Part shown: positions 8,978-16,538 of the stretch, piece after piece
Layout of the letters: the number at the start of each line of letters is the position of its first letter
How positions within the stretch are numbered: position 1 is the first letter of the stretch
Assembly: GCF_004345645.1 (NCBI RefSeq)
Contig: NZ_SLWS01000012.1
Coordinates: 1 to 64,000 of the forward strand
Origin: Actinocrispum wychmicini
GTDB taxonomy: Bacteria > Actinomycetota > Actinomycetes > Mycobacteriales > Pseudonocardiaceae
Reading direction: 5' to 3'
DNA length: 64,000 nucleotides
Translations under genes and position numbers: made by a program
The notes under the pieces: generated by a model
What the model was told of the DNA's origin: nothing
The model's database searches: none
Seen by the model: only the letters and a program-made list of their open reading frames with translations

Positions 8978-9979
8978 ATGGATCTCCCACCGTCGATCAT
9001 GGCCATGGCCGATCTGGTCACCCCGATGTCCATCCGGGTGGCAGCGACACTGAGTCTCGTGGAGCGCGCGGGGGACGCGGGCGCGACGGCGGAGCAACTC
9101 GCCGCCGAGACCGAGACCTCCGCGCCCGCTCTGCGCTGCATGCTTGACCACCTGGTCGCGGTCGGCGTCTTCGACCTGGACACGGCGTCCAGCCGCTACC
9201 GGCCCACGGACCTCGGCGCCCAGATGCGCGAGGACGCCCCGGCCGGGATCAAACCCCTGCTTGACATCAACCGCGCTGGTGGGCGTGCCGAACTCGCCTT
9301 CGTCGACCTGCTGGGCACGATCACCACCGGCGCGCCCGCCTACCCGCACCGGTACGGCCGCGACTTCTGGGCGGACCTGGACGCCCATCCGGAGCTGCGG
9401 CGCTCGTTCGACGCCCAGATGAACTGGCGATTCCAGGTGCAGGCGCCGCAGATCGCGGAACGCTTCGACTGGAGCCGTTACGCCCACATCGTCGACGTCG
9501 GCGGGGGCGACGGGTTGGTGCTCGCCACGATCCTGCACGCCCACCCCAACGTTCGCGGCCAGGTCGTCGACCTGGCGCCGACCGCCACCGCCGCGACCGA
9601 ACGGTTCGCGGCAGCCGGGCTCTCCGATCGGGCAAGTGCCGTCGCAGGCAGCTTCTTCGACCCCCTGCCCTCGGGAGCCGACGCCTACGTCCTGTCCGAC
9701 ATCCTGCACGACTGGGACGACGACCACGCCCGCAAGATCCTCACCGAGTGCCGCCGCGCCGCCGCACCGAGCGGCCGGGTGATCGTGATCGAGTCGGTGC
9801 GCGGGCAGGGCGCCAGCACCGCGATCGACCTGTTCATGCTGATGTGCTTCGCCGGCCGGGAACGCACAGTCGACGAGCTGGCCGACCTGGCCGCCGACAG
9901 TGGACTCAAGCTCCTCGACTGGGGTCCGATAGCGGACGGTCGGACCGTACTGGAGTTCGAAGTCGCGCCCACAATGTGA
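8978..9979 (+). CDS. SAM-dependent O-methyltransferase
   Basis: This 333-aa enzyme belongs to the class I O-methyltransferase family that includes acetylserotonin and polyketide O-methyltransferases. An N-terminal winged-helix dimerisation part (about 1-100) precedes a Rossmann fold with SAM motif VDVGGGDG. The catalytic His is in SDILHDWDDD, as in small-molecule methyltransferases. It begins ten bases after the amidohydrolase stop codon but has its own likely leaderless promoter. It may modify the compound handled by the island or belong to an unrelated step. Confidence 0.88.
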   Translation: MDLPPSIMAMADLVTPMSIRVAATLSLVERAGDAGATAEQLAAETETSAPALRCMLDHLVAVGVFDLDTASSRYRPTDLGAQMREDAPAGIKPLLDINRAGGRAELAFVDLLGTITTGAPAYPHRYGRDFWADLDAHPELRRSFDAQMNWRFQVQAPQIAERFDWSRYAHIVDVGGGDGLVLATILHAHPNVRGQVVDLAPTATAATERFAAAGLSDRASAVAGSFFDPLPSGADAYVLSDILHDWDDDHARKILTECRRAAAPSGRVIVIESVRGQGASTAIDLFMLMCFAGRERTVDELADLAADSGLKLLDWGPIADGRTVLEFEVAPTM

Positions 9980-9992
9980 CCGGAGAGCTCAA

Positions 9993-10145
9993 TTGAAGGC
10001 GTCCGGCAGCATGAATGACAACGTGGCGCCGGGGTACCGACTGGTGGCGGACCGAACCACAGGCCATATGGTGCCCGAGACCGTGCCGGTGGAGCGTTCC
10101 CAGTTCTACAGCGCGGACGGCCAGAAAGAGACTGACCTCCACTAG
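9993..10145 (+). CDS. Small hypothetical ORF
   Basis: This short frame (50 codons from TTG 9993, or 44 from ATG 10011) lies between the methyltransferase and the convergent ACMSD-type gene. GGAGAG is placed about five bases before the TTG. Most third positions in the ATG-started part are G or C, as expected for a real actinomycete gene. The peptide starts MNDNVAPGYRLVADRTTGHM and is hydrophilic, with no Cys, no signal peptide and no membrane segment. No family is recognised. It could be a small accessory protein or a chance frame. Confidence 0.4.
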   Translation: MKASGSMNDNVAPGYRLVADRTTGHMVPETVPVERSQFYSADGQKETDLH

Positions 10146-10158
10146 CCGGGTACGACAA

Positions 10159-11142
10159 TCAAAGACCCAGCAGAAATTCAGCATTTCCGTGGGTGATCAG
10201 GCTGCGCTCCCGTTCGTCCAGGCCCGGGATCGCGGCCACTGTGGACAGTGGGTCCAGGTCGCCCATCTCGAACGGATAGTCGGTGCCGAGCAACAACTGT
10301 TCGGCACCGACCAGGTCGATCAGCAGCCGGGTCGACTCGATCGAGTGGAGAACCGTGTCGTAGTGCAACCGGGTGGCCAGGTCGCGCGGCGCGGACGTCA
10401 GTTCGGCGCCCCAGTCGGTTCCGTAGGCGTGGAAGCCACGGTCCAGGCGGCCGATCTGGTACGGCAGGAACCCGCCGCCGTGCGCCAGGCAGATCCGCAG
10501 ACCCGGGTGCCGGTCGAGCACTCCGCCGAACATCAGGCGGGCCGCCGCCACCGTGGTGTCCGACGGGTTGCCGACGAAGTTGCCCAGGAAGTAAGGAAAG
10601 CGGGTGCGGGCGGCCGCGTTCGGGTGGATGAACACCAGGCAGCCGAGCTCGGCCGCGGCCGCCCAGAACGGCTCCAGCTCCTTGTCGTCGAGCTGTCCGC
10701 GGCCGGTGTCCGTGCCGATCTCCGCGCCCACCATGCCGAGTTCGGCGACCGCGTACGCGAGTTCCTTGGCCGCGGCCGGACCGGACTGCAGTGGCACGGT
10801 CGCGAGCGCGCTCAGCCGGTCGGGCGCCTGGGCCACTGTGCCGGCCATGTGCTCGTTGAACAACCGGCAGTACGCACTGCCGGCCGCCTCGTCCAGCCAG
10901 TACCCGGTCAGGTCGATGAACGGCGAAAGGACCTGGCGCGTCACCCCGGTGCGGTCCATGGCCGCCAGTCGCGCCGGCAGGTCCGACAACGACGGCTCCA
11001 GCGGCGCGGTCACCGTCTCGGCGAACTGGACCCGCGTGGTCTCGCCGGCCCGTAGCACCTCGACCCCCAGCCGCCGACCGCCCGCCGCCAGCGCGGACAC
11101 CAGGCCATCCGGCACACAGTGGGCGTGAATATCGATTGCCAC
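10159..11142 (-). CDS. ACMSD-type metal-dependent hydrolase
   Basis: This 327-aa amidohydrolase_2 family member resembles aminocarboxymuconate-semialdehyde decarboxylase and related enzymes that decarboxylate or hydrolyse ring-cleavage products. Metal-site residues are HxH in IDIHAHC, His in FIHPNA, His in CLAHGGG and Asp in LLGTDYPFE. GTG 11142 is chosen because GAGGAGG precedes it and the HxH then sits close to the N terminus as usual; a longer ATG start at 11163 would cover that site. A LacI-type operator copy (11186-11197) sits upstream, linking it to the importer operon on the other strand. It could carry out a late step of the same pathway. Confidence 0.88.
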   Translation of the reverse strand: MAIDIHAHCVPDGLVSALAAGGRRLGVEVLRAGETTRVQFAETVTAPLEPSLSDLPARLAAMDRTGVTRQVLSPFIDLTGYWLDEAAGSAYCRLFNEHMAGTVAQAPDRLSALATVPLQSGPAAAKELAYAVAELGMVGAEIGTDTGRGQLDDKELEPFWAAAAELGCLVFIHPNAAARTRFPYFLGNFVGNPSDTTVAAARLMFGGVLDRHPGLRICLAHGGGFLPYQIGRLDRGFHAYGTDWGAELTSAPRDLATRLHYDTVLHSIESTRLLIDLVGAEQLLLGTDYPFEMGDLDPLSTVAAIPGLDERERSLITHGNAEFLLGL

Positions 11143-11185
11143 CGAACCTCCTCGTTCAGGCAAGAACTCGGAGCATAGTATCTCA

Positions 11186-11197
11186 ACAAACGATTGC
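11186..11197. promoter_or_regulatory. LacI-type operator copy 5
   Basis: The site reads ACAAACGATTGC, the same core as copies 1 and 2. It lies about 44 bases upstream of the GTG start at 11142 of the leftward ACMSD-type gene. Its presence at both ends of the island suggests one regulon. Confidence 0.5.
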
Positions 11198-11210
11198 AGC
11201 CCGGTCAGGC

Positions 11211-11864
11211 TCAGTGTCCCCAGAACGGGCCGGAGAGCCCCACTCCGGACAGGTATTCGGCGGCCTCGGCCGGCTCACGGCGGACGTACCCACGGTCCAG
11301 GCGGCCGTCGTACCAGTGCTGGGCCAGTCGCCACAGGGTGGCCAGGTCCATCACGTACCCGCGCGGATCGCCTGTCGTGGCAAGCCACCTGTCCACACAT
11401 TCGGGACCGCAGAAGATTCTCTGGTTCCCGCAGGTGCGCACGACGTCGTCCCACATCCGGGCCGCGGGGACCAGGAAGTGGGCGACCTGGTCGCCCTCAG
11501 GTGGTTCCTGGTCGCCGACGTTCCAGGCGTGCGCGCGGGAACAGGCGGGACACCGCGTCGAGACGAGGACCTCGGTGGACAGGAGGTTGGGCAGGGCGAA
11601 CGCGTCCCACGCGCAGCCTCCCCACCACAGGGTCCGCGCGCCCATCACCGCGAATCCCAGTGGGATGGCGGAGAACGGGTGCGCCATCAGGATTCGGCCG
11701 TCCGCGCCGAGCGCCAGATGCCGGGTGTCGGCCAGCCGCCGAAGGCCAAGCTGGACGGTTTCGGGTGATTGTCCGAAACGTTCGGTCAGGTCCTCGGTGG
11801 TGGGTGGGCGGCCGGTGTCGGCGAACGCGCGGTAGACCGCCAGGCGAAGGTCCTCAAGATCCAT
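11211..11864 (-). CDS. MerB-like (alkylmercury lyase family) protein
   Basis: This 217-aa protein has a winged-helix N-terminal half (about 1-70) and a MerB-like C-terminal half. The MerB triad has apparent counterparts: Cys84 and Asp87 in WGGCAWDAF, and Cys145 in VVRTCGNQ, with the Cys-to-Asp spacing of three conserved. Further cysteines (C105, C108, C152, C156) could bind metal. MerB breaks carbon-mercury bonds, but no merA, merR or transporter is nearby, so mercury as the substrate is not established. Its promoter appears as TTGAAA (11893-11898), a 16-base spacer and CATGAT (11871-11876), six bases before the ATG, implying a leaderless transcript. It is divergent from a WYL regulator. Confidence 0.75.
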   Translation of the reverse strand: MDLEDLRLAVYRAFADTGRPPTTEDLTERFGQSPETVQLGLRRLADTRHLALGADGRILMAHPFSAIPLGFAVMGARTLWWGGCAWDAFALPNLLSTEVLVSTRCPACSRAHAWNVGDQEPPEGDQVAHFLVPAARMWDDVVRTCGNQRIFCGPECVDRWLATTGDPRGYVMDLATLWRLAQHWYDGRLDRGYVRREPAEAAEYLSGVGLSGPFWGH

Positions 11865-11897
11865 GGACCCATCATGGTCATCCGAGCTAGGGTTTCA

Positions 11898-11920
11898 ATC
11901 CGGACGTTCTACTTCCGGAT
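11898..11920. promoter_or_regulatory. Dyad between MerB-like and WYL genes
   Basis: ATCCGGA (11898-11904) and TCCGGAT (11914-11920) form a perfect 7-bp inverted repeat with a 9-bp spacer. It abuts the predicted -35 of the leftward gene and lies just before the ribosome binding site of the rightward regulator gene. It is a good candidate operator for that regulator. Confidence 0.5.
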
Positions 11921-11934
11921 CATGGAGTTTCGCA

Positions 11935-12894
11935 ATGCCGCACGACGTGAGCCCCACCGCGCGGGCGTTGCTGACCCTGGAACTCCTCCAGGCCAGCCCA
12001 GGGATCACCGCGGACCGGCTGGCCGACCGGCTCGGTGTCACCGAACGAGCCGCGCGGCGGTACATCGGGATCCTCCGCGAGGCCGGCATTCCGGTCGAGT
12101 CCGCCCGGGGGCCCTACGGCGGATACCGGGTCGGCCGTGGCCTGCGGCTGCCTCCGCTGACGTTCGGCGCCGCCGAGGCGCTCGGCCTAGTCATGGCCGT
12201 ACTCGACGGCCACCACGACGCGAGCGATCCCAGCACGCTGGTCGGCAGCGCGTTGGGCAAGATCGTGCAGGCCCTGCCGGAGCCGGTGGCCGCCCAGGCC
12301 GAAGCCGTCCGCCGGACCGCCGCGCCGATTCCCGACCGCGCGGCCGCCCGGCCCGACCCCGACACCACGACCACGCTCGTCCAGGCGTGCGGCGACCATC
12401 GGCGGGTGCGGCTCGGCTACCGCTCCGAGGCCGGGTCGGCATGGGAAAGCGACGTCGACCCGTGGGCGGTCGTCATCCGGCACGGCCGGTGGTACCTGCT
12501 GTGCCGCACCCACCCCGCGGACACCCGACGGGCCTACCGGATCGACCGGGTCCAGGCCGTGCGGATGCTCGACGACGCCTTCGTCCCGCCGGCCGGCCTC
12601 GACCCGATCGCCATGCTCGAAGAGCACCTCGCCGCCGGGTGGGAGTACGAGGCCGAGGTCGTGATCGACGCGCCCGTCGACACCGCGTACCGCTGTCTGC
12701 CCCGCACCGTCGGCCGGCTCGAACCGCTCGACGCCGACACCACGCGCCTGACCGGCACCACCAGCAACCCAAAGTGGTACGCCGAGCAACTCGTCCGGCT
12801 GCCGGCGTCCTACCGGATCGTGCGGTGCCCCGAACTGCGACAGGCCGCGCGGATGCTCGGGCAGCGACTGATCGACGCGGCCGGGCCGGCATGA
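11935..12894 (+). CDS. WYL-domain transcriptional regulator
   Basis: This 319-aa regulator has an N-terminal helix-turn-helix (about 1-60, with ITADRLADRLGVTERAARR) and a WYL domain in the middle (about 140-220, with YRIDRVQAVR). A C-terminal WCX-type extension follows. WYL proteins often sense nucleic acids or nucleotides and act as activators or repressors. ATG 11935 follows a GGAG motif and aligns with the HTH start; the longer frame from 11863 is unlikely. It is divergent from the MerB-like gene, with a 7-bp dyad in the 70-bp gap. Confidence 0.88.
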   Translation: MPHDVSPTARALLTLELLQASPGITADRLADRLGVTERAARRYIGILREAGIPVESARGPYGGYRVGRGLRLPPLTFGAAEALGLVMAVLDGHHDASDPSTLVGSALGKIVQALPEPVAAQAEAVRRTAAPIPDRAAARPDPDTTTTLVQACGDHRRVRLGYRSEAGSAWESDVDPWAVVIRHGRWYLLCRTHPADTRRAYRIDRVQAVRMLDDAFVPPAGLDPIAMLEEHLAAGWEYEAEVVIDAPVDTAYRCLPRTVGRLEPLDADTTRLTGTTSNPKWYAEQLVRLPASYRIVRCPELRQAARMLGQRLIDAAGPA

Positions 12895-12975
12895 CGCTCG
12901 TCATCCGCCGCGTCGTGACAACCGCGTGGCACGCGAGCCGCTGGGTGGCTGTCGCGGATGTCCGGACATCCCACC

Positions 12976-12981
12976 TACGGT
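12976..12981 (+). promoter_or_regulatory. Leaderless -10 element
   Basis: TACGGT ends seven bases before the GTG at 12989, and no ribosome binding site is seen, so the message probably starts at or next to the start codon. Confidence 0.35.
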
Positions 12982-12988
12982 CGGACAG

Positions 12989-13270
12989 GTGACTTCGACA
13001 GCGATACGCCGCGCCACGGTCGCCGGCCTGCTCACCGTGGGAATGACGCTGGCGGGCACCGGAACCGCCACCGCGGGCACGTACACCAAGCAGTTCACCG
13101 GCGAGGGATCCAGCAGCTTCGGCTTCGCGTGGATGTACGCGCGGTGGGACGCCCGCAGCCAGGCGGTCGCGGACGGCTTCAGCGACCCCGACCACCAGTG
13201 CGTCGAGACGTGGTCGTTTGGTGACATCTACTGGGCCAAAGTGGTCTGGACGTGCACCCGGCCGGTCTGA
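12989..13270 (+). CDS. Small secreted protein
   Basis: The 93-aa product starts with a classical Sec signal peptide (basic residues, a hydrophobic stretch, then a cleavage site after GTATA or TATAG near residue 30). The mature part is about 60 residues, rich in aromatic residues, with two Cys (in HQCVE and WTCTR) that could form one disulfide. No family is recognised. GTG 12989 is chosen because the signal peptide begins there. It is probably a stand-alone exported protein. Confidence 0.65.
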   Translation: MTSTAIRRATVAGLLTVGMTLAGTGTATAGTYTKQFTGEGSSSFGFAWMYARWDARSQAVADGFSDPDHQCVETWSFGDIYWAKVVWTCTRPV

Positions 13271-13300
13271 GGTCGTTTCGTCCCGGACCGGGCCCCGCCA

Positions 13301-13313
13301 GGACGATTCGTCC
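13301..13313. promoter_or_regulatory. Dyad upstream of NCS1 permease
   Basis: GGACGA-T-TCGTCC is a perfect 6-bp inverted repeat around one base. A further TTTCGTCC half-site lies at about 13276-13283 and could pair with GGACGA as a hairpin behind the small secreted gene. It may be an operator for the permease gene or part of a terminator. Confidence 0.3.
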
Positions 13314-13383
13314 AATGGCGATCCGCGCAACGCCCACCCTACGGTGACCGGAACCAAGCCGGGGGTTTGCGCGGAGGTGCCGA

Positions 13384-14814
13384 GTGAGCGACAGGGTCAC
13401 CGAGGTCGAACAGCACGGAATCGCGCCGATCCCGCCCGAGGAACAGACTTCGCGCCCGCGTGACCTGTTCCGGCTGGCGTTCGGCGGCGCCAACACGTTC
13501 GCCACCATCATCCTCGGCACCCTCCCGATCGCGTTCGGCCTGAGCTTCTGGGCCGCGGTGGCCGCGACCGTCACCGGCGTGGTCGTCGGCGCGCTCGTCC
13601 TCGCCCCGATGGCGTTGTTCGCGCCACTGACGCGCACGAACAACGCCGTGTCGTCGGGCGCGCATTTCGGTGTGGTCGGCCGCTGTGTCGGCTCGTTCCT
13701 GTCGCTGCTGACCGCGATCACGTTCTTCGCCATCTCGGTCTGGGTCAGCGGGGACGCCGTGGCCGGTGCGGCACAACGACTGTTCGGCTTCGACGGCGGC
13801 CCGGCGCTGCGAGCGGTCGCGTACGGGCTGATCGCGATCGCCACGCTCGTGGTGTGCATCTACGGCTACCGGTTCATGCTGCTGGTGAACCGGGTCGCGG
13901 TGGTCCTGGGCACGGCGATCATGCTGCTCGGGATCTTGGCGTACGGCGGCACGTTCAACTCGGCGTTCGCCGGCACGGGGACGTACGCGCTCGGCTCGTT
14001 CTGGCCGACGTGGATCCTCGCCGCGCTGACGGTGTTGGCGAACCCGATCTCGTTCGGCGCGTTCCTCGGCGACTGGGCCCGGTACATCCCCGCCCGGCAC
14101 AGCCGCCGTTCGCTGCTGGCGGCGCCGTTCCTCGCGCAGGTGGCCACTCTGCTGCCGTTCGGTTTCGGCATCGCGACCGCCACCCTGGTCGCCGACCCGG
14201 CGGACTACATCACCGGCCTGACCGCGATCTCCCCGCTCTGGTACGCGATCCCGCTCATCGCGGTGGCCCTGATCGGCGGCCTGTCCACCGGGACGACGTC
14301 GCTGTACGGCACCGGCCTCGACTTCAGCTCGATCTTCCCCCGGCTGTCCCGCGTCCAGGCCACCCTGCTGATCGGCACCCTCAGCGTGGTGTTCATCTTC
14401 GTCGGCAACTTCGTGCTCGACATGGTCTCCAGCATCAACGCCTTCGCCACCCTGATCGTGCTGTGCACGTCACCGTGGATGGTGATCATGATGATCGGCT
14501 TCGTGCAACGCCGCGGCTACTACGACGTCGCCGACCTCCAGGTCTTCAACGAAGGCCGGAAAGGCGGCCGTTACTGGTTCACCCACGGCGTGAACTGGCG
14601 CGCCATGGCGGCCTGGATCCCGGCGACCGTCCTCGGCCTGCTGTGCGCGAACACCCCGATGATCACCGGCCCACTGCACGACATAGCCGGCGGTGTGGAC
14701 CTCAGCCTGGTGGTCACGCTGCTGACCGCCGCGGTCGCGTACCCGTTGCTCACCAAGCTCTTCCCCGAACCTCGCGAGGTCTTCCGCGCCGACGCGGCCG
14801 CGATCATGAGCTGA
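13384..14814 (+). CDS. NCS1-family nucleobase permease (CodB-like)
   Basis: This 476-aa membrane transporter has about twelve hydrophobic segments and belongs to the NCS1 family, which takes up cytosine, purines, hydantoins or thiamine precursors with sodium or protons. It has a long hydrophilic N terminus followed by RLAFGGANTFATI, matching the family start. GTG 13384 follows GGAGG at a good distance. The neighbouring TrzA-type deaminase at 7655 would fit nucleobase use, but this gene is separated from that island by several genes. Its stop overlaps the convergent TetR gene by 11 bases. Confidence 0.9.
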   Translation: MSDRVTEVEQHGIAPIPPEEQTSRPRDLFRLAFGGANTFATIILGTLPIAFGLSFWAAVAATVTGVVVGALVLAPMALFAPLTRTNNAVSSGAHFGVVGRCVGSFLSLLTAITFFAISVWVSGDAVAGAAQRLFGFDGGPALRAVAYGLIAIATLVVCIYGYRFMLLVNRVAVVLGTAIMLLGILAYGGTFNSAFAGTGTYALGSFWPTWILAALTVLANPISFGAFLGDWARYIPARHSRRSLLAAPFLAQVATLLPFGFGIATATLVADPADYITGLTAISPLWYAIPLIAVALIGGLSTGTTSLYGTGLDFSSIFPRLSRVQATLLIGTLSVVFIFVGNFVLDMVSSINAFATLIVLCTSPWMVIMMIGFVQRRGYYDVADLQVFNEGRKGGRYWFTHGVNWRAMAAWIPATVLGLLCANTPMITGPLHDIAGGVDLSLVVTLLTAAVAYPLLTKLFPEPREVFRADAAAIMS

Positions 14815-15409
14815 TGGCCGCCTGGAGGGCGGTGACGAACCGTTCGGGCCGGAAGTGTTCGGGGTCGGTCAGCACGAGTCGCGCGGCCATCTCGAAGAGG
14901 GTCACCGCGGTGTGCGCGACGATCTCGGTGTCGAGCGGGGTGTCGGGGAGGCGACGGGTGATCTCCTCGGCCTGCTGGAGCACCAGGGCGCGGGCGGACT
15001 CGCGGGCGGCGTGGAACTGGGGTGGCATGTCTGCCATCGGCATCACGATGCAGTACCAGCGGTCCGGCGCGTCCTGGACGACCCGCAGGAAGTCGGCGAG
15101 CAGGCCGGCCAGGAACTCGGGTGCGGGGGCCACCTGGTCGGGCAGGATCGCGAGCAGTTGCCGCAGTGCGGCGTCGTGTTCGCGGCGCAGCAGCTCGGCG
15201 AGCAGCTCGTCCCGACGGCGGAACTGGCTGTAGATCACGGGTTTGGTGACGCCGGCCTGCTCGGCCACGGCGTCCATGGTCGCCCCGTTGTGGCCTTGGG
15301 TCACGACCAGGTGCAGCGCCGCGTCGAGCAGTTGGGCACGGCGCTGTTCGGCGGGTACACGGGCCGCGTACGCACGACGTTTCCGCTTCGGTCCGGCCGC
15401 CGTCGCCAC
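14804..15409 (-). CDS. TetR-family regulator
   Basis: This 201-aa repressor has a basic N-terminal arm and a TetR helix-turn-helix (about 22-68, with ATMDAVAEQAGVTKPVIYSQF). The helical C-terminal part presumably binds a ligand. GTG 15409 is chosen; the frame runs upstream to 15499 but would then cover the operator region. It is divergent from the MpaB-type oxygenase gene, and the 82-bp gap holds two dyads, so self-repression and control of the oxygenase are likely. Confidence 0.9.
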   Translation of the reverse strand: MATAAGPKRKRRAYAARVPAEQRRAQLLDAALHLVVTQGHNGATMDAVAEQAGVTKPVIYSQFRRRDELLAELLRREHDAALRQLLAILPDQVAPAPEFLAGLLADFLRVVQDAPDRWYCIVMPMADMPPQFHAARESARALVLQQAEEITRRLPDTPLDTEIVAHTAVTLFEMAARLVLTDPEHFRPERFVTALQAAISS

Positions 15410-15434
15410 CGCTGCTCCCTGGGTCTGGACAAAA

Positions 15435-15448
15435 CTACTGTACCGTAG
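15435..15448. promoter_or_regulatory. TetR operator dyad A
   Basis: CTACTGTACCGTAG is a near-palindrome with CTAC/GTAG arms. Its centre lies 21 bases (two helical turns) from that of dyad B, so two repressor dimers would sit on the same face of the DNA. Confidence 0.55.
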
Positions 15449-15455
15449 GATATTA

Positions 15456-15469
15456 CTACTCGGCAGTAG
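15456..15469. promoter_or_regulatory. TetR operator dyad B
   Basis: CTACT-CGGC-AGTAG is a perfect 5-bp inverted repeat. It shares the CTACT/AGTAG half-site with dyad A and lies 22 bases before the GTG of the oxygenase gene. Confidence 0.6.
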
Positions 15470-15491
15470 CATTTGTCGGACGGAGGACGAC

Positions 15492-16442
15492 GTGGCCATT
15501 CGACCCGAACAGCGGTCGCGGGCCGGCCAGGCGACACCGAGCCGGCCACGGGAGTGGCAGGACTACGGGTTCTTCGGCCCGGACTCGCCGACGTGGAAAG
15601 TGTGGGCCAGCCCGACCGCGTTGCTGGGCTTCCAGCGGTCCGTCGTCCTTGAACACTTCGACCCGTTCCTGACCGCCGCGGTCGCCGACATGCAAGGCAT
15701 CTACCGCGACCCGCTCGGCAGGTTGGACCGTACCCTCGCGTACTTCCTCACCGTGGCCGTCGCCGACGCGCGCACCGCGGTGGAGACCGCCGAGATCCTC
15801 ATGCGGGTGCACGCCAAGGCCACCGGTATCGAACCGATCACCGGCACCCGCTACAGCGCCAACAATCCCGCCTCGCAGCTGTGGATCCACGTCACCGGCT
15901 GGCATTCCGTACTCAAGTGCTATGAGATGTTCGGTCCCGGGCCGCTGACCGCGGCACAGGAGTCGCGGTACTGGGCCGAATGCGTCACCGCCGCCGAACT
16001 GCAGACCTGCAAGCCCGCTGACGTGCCGCGGTCCCGCGAGGAGGTCCGCCAGTACTTCGCCGACGTCCGGCCCAGGCTGTGCAGCTCGGACCGGGCCCAC
16101 CGGGCCATGCACTACCTGTTGCGAACGCCCAGTGCGAAAGGCAACCGCAGGATCAGCGCGATCAGCAGGCTGATGGCGCCCGCGACCATCGCCACACTCC
16201 CGAAATGGATGCGTACGGTCGGCGGATTCGACCAGCCCGCTACGATCGACGGCATGGTCGTCCCGGCCGGCCGCGCCGCTTTCCGTGTTCTCAATGCGCG
16301 CGACGGCCGTACGTTCCTGACGTTGCTGCGTGACGCCACCCCCGCCACGTACCGAATCGCGAGGCAACATCTGCGTCGCACTCCCCCGCCATATCCGCAA
16401 ACCGTGACCCCCTCGGCCGCCAAACAGCTCTACGGCCGCTGA
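15492..16442 (+). CDS. MpaB/DUF2236-family oxygenase
   Basis: This 316-aa protein belongs to the DUF2236 family, which includes the fungal MpaB oxygenase and the latex-clearing (rubber) oxygenase and binds haem. Family marks are RVHAKATG, RYSANNPASQLWIHVTGW and a conserved helical body. GTG 15492 is chosen because GGAGGA precedes it; the longer frame would run through the TetR operators. The substrate is unknown; hydrophobic or isoprenoid compounds are usual. Control by the divergent TetR regulator suggests induction by a substrate or toxic lipid. Confidence 0.85.
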   Translation: MAIRPEQRSRAGQATPSRPREWQDYGFFGPDSPTWKVWASPTALLGFQRSVVLEHFDPFLTAAVADMQGIYRDPLGRLDRTLAYFLTVAVADARTAVETAEILMRVHAKATGIEPITGTRYSANNPASQLWIHVTGWHSVLKCYEMFGPGPLTAAQESRYWAECVTAAELQTCKPADVPRSREEVRQYFADVRPRLCSSDRAHRAMHYLLRTPSAKGNRRISAISRLMAPATIATLPKWMRTVGGFDQPATIDGMVVPAGRAAFRVLNARDGRTFLTLLRDATPATYRIARQHLRRTPPPYPQTVTPSAAKQLYGR

Positions 16443-16538
16443 AACGCCCTTTGCGTATTTGTGCAATCGCGGCTATGGCCTTGCCCACCGGAGTCCTTAC
16501 AGGTTGAGTGGCGCCTACGGACTCAAGGGGGGATACCT

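Noticed and set aside
9993..10145. RiPP precursor peptide
   Set aside because: There is no Cys-, Ser- or Thr-rich core and no modifying enzyme of a RiPP class beside it; it is kept only as a small hypothetical ORF.
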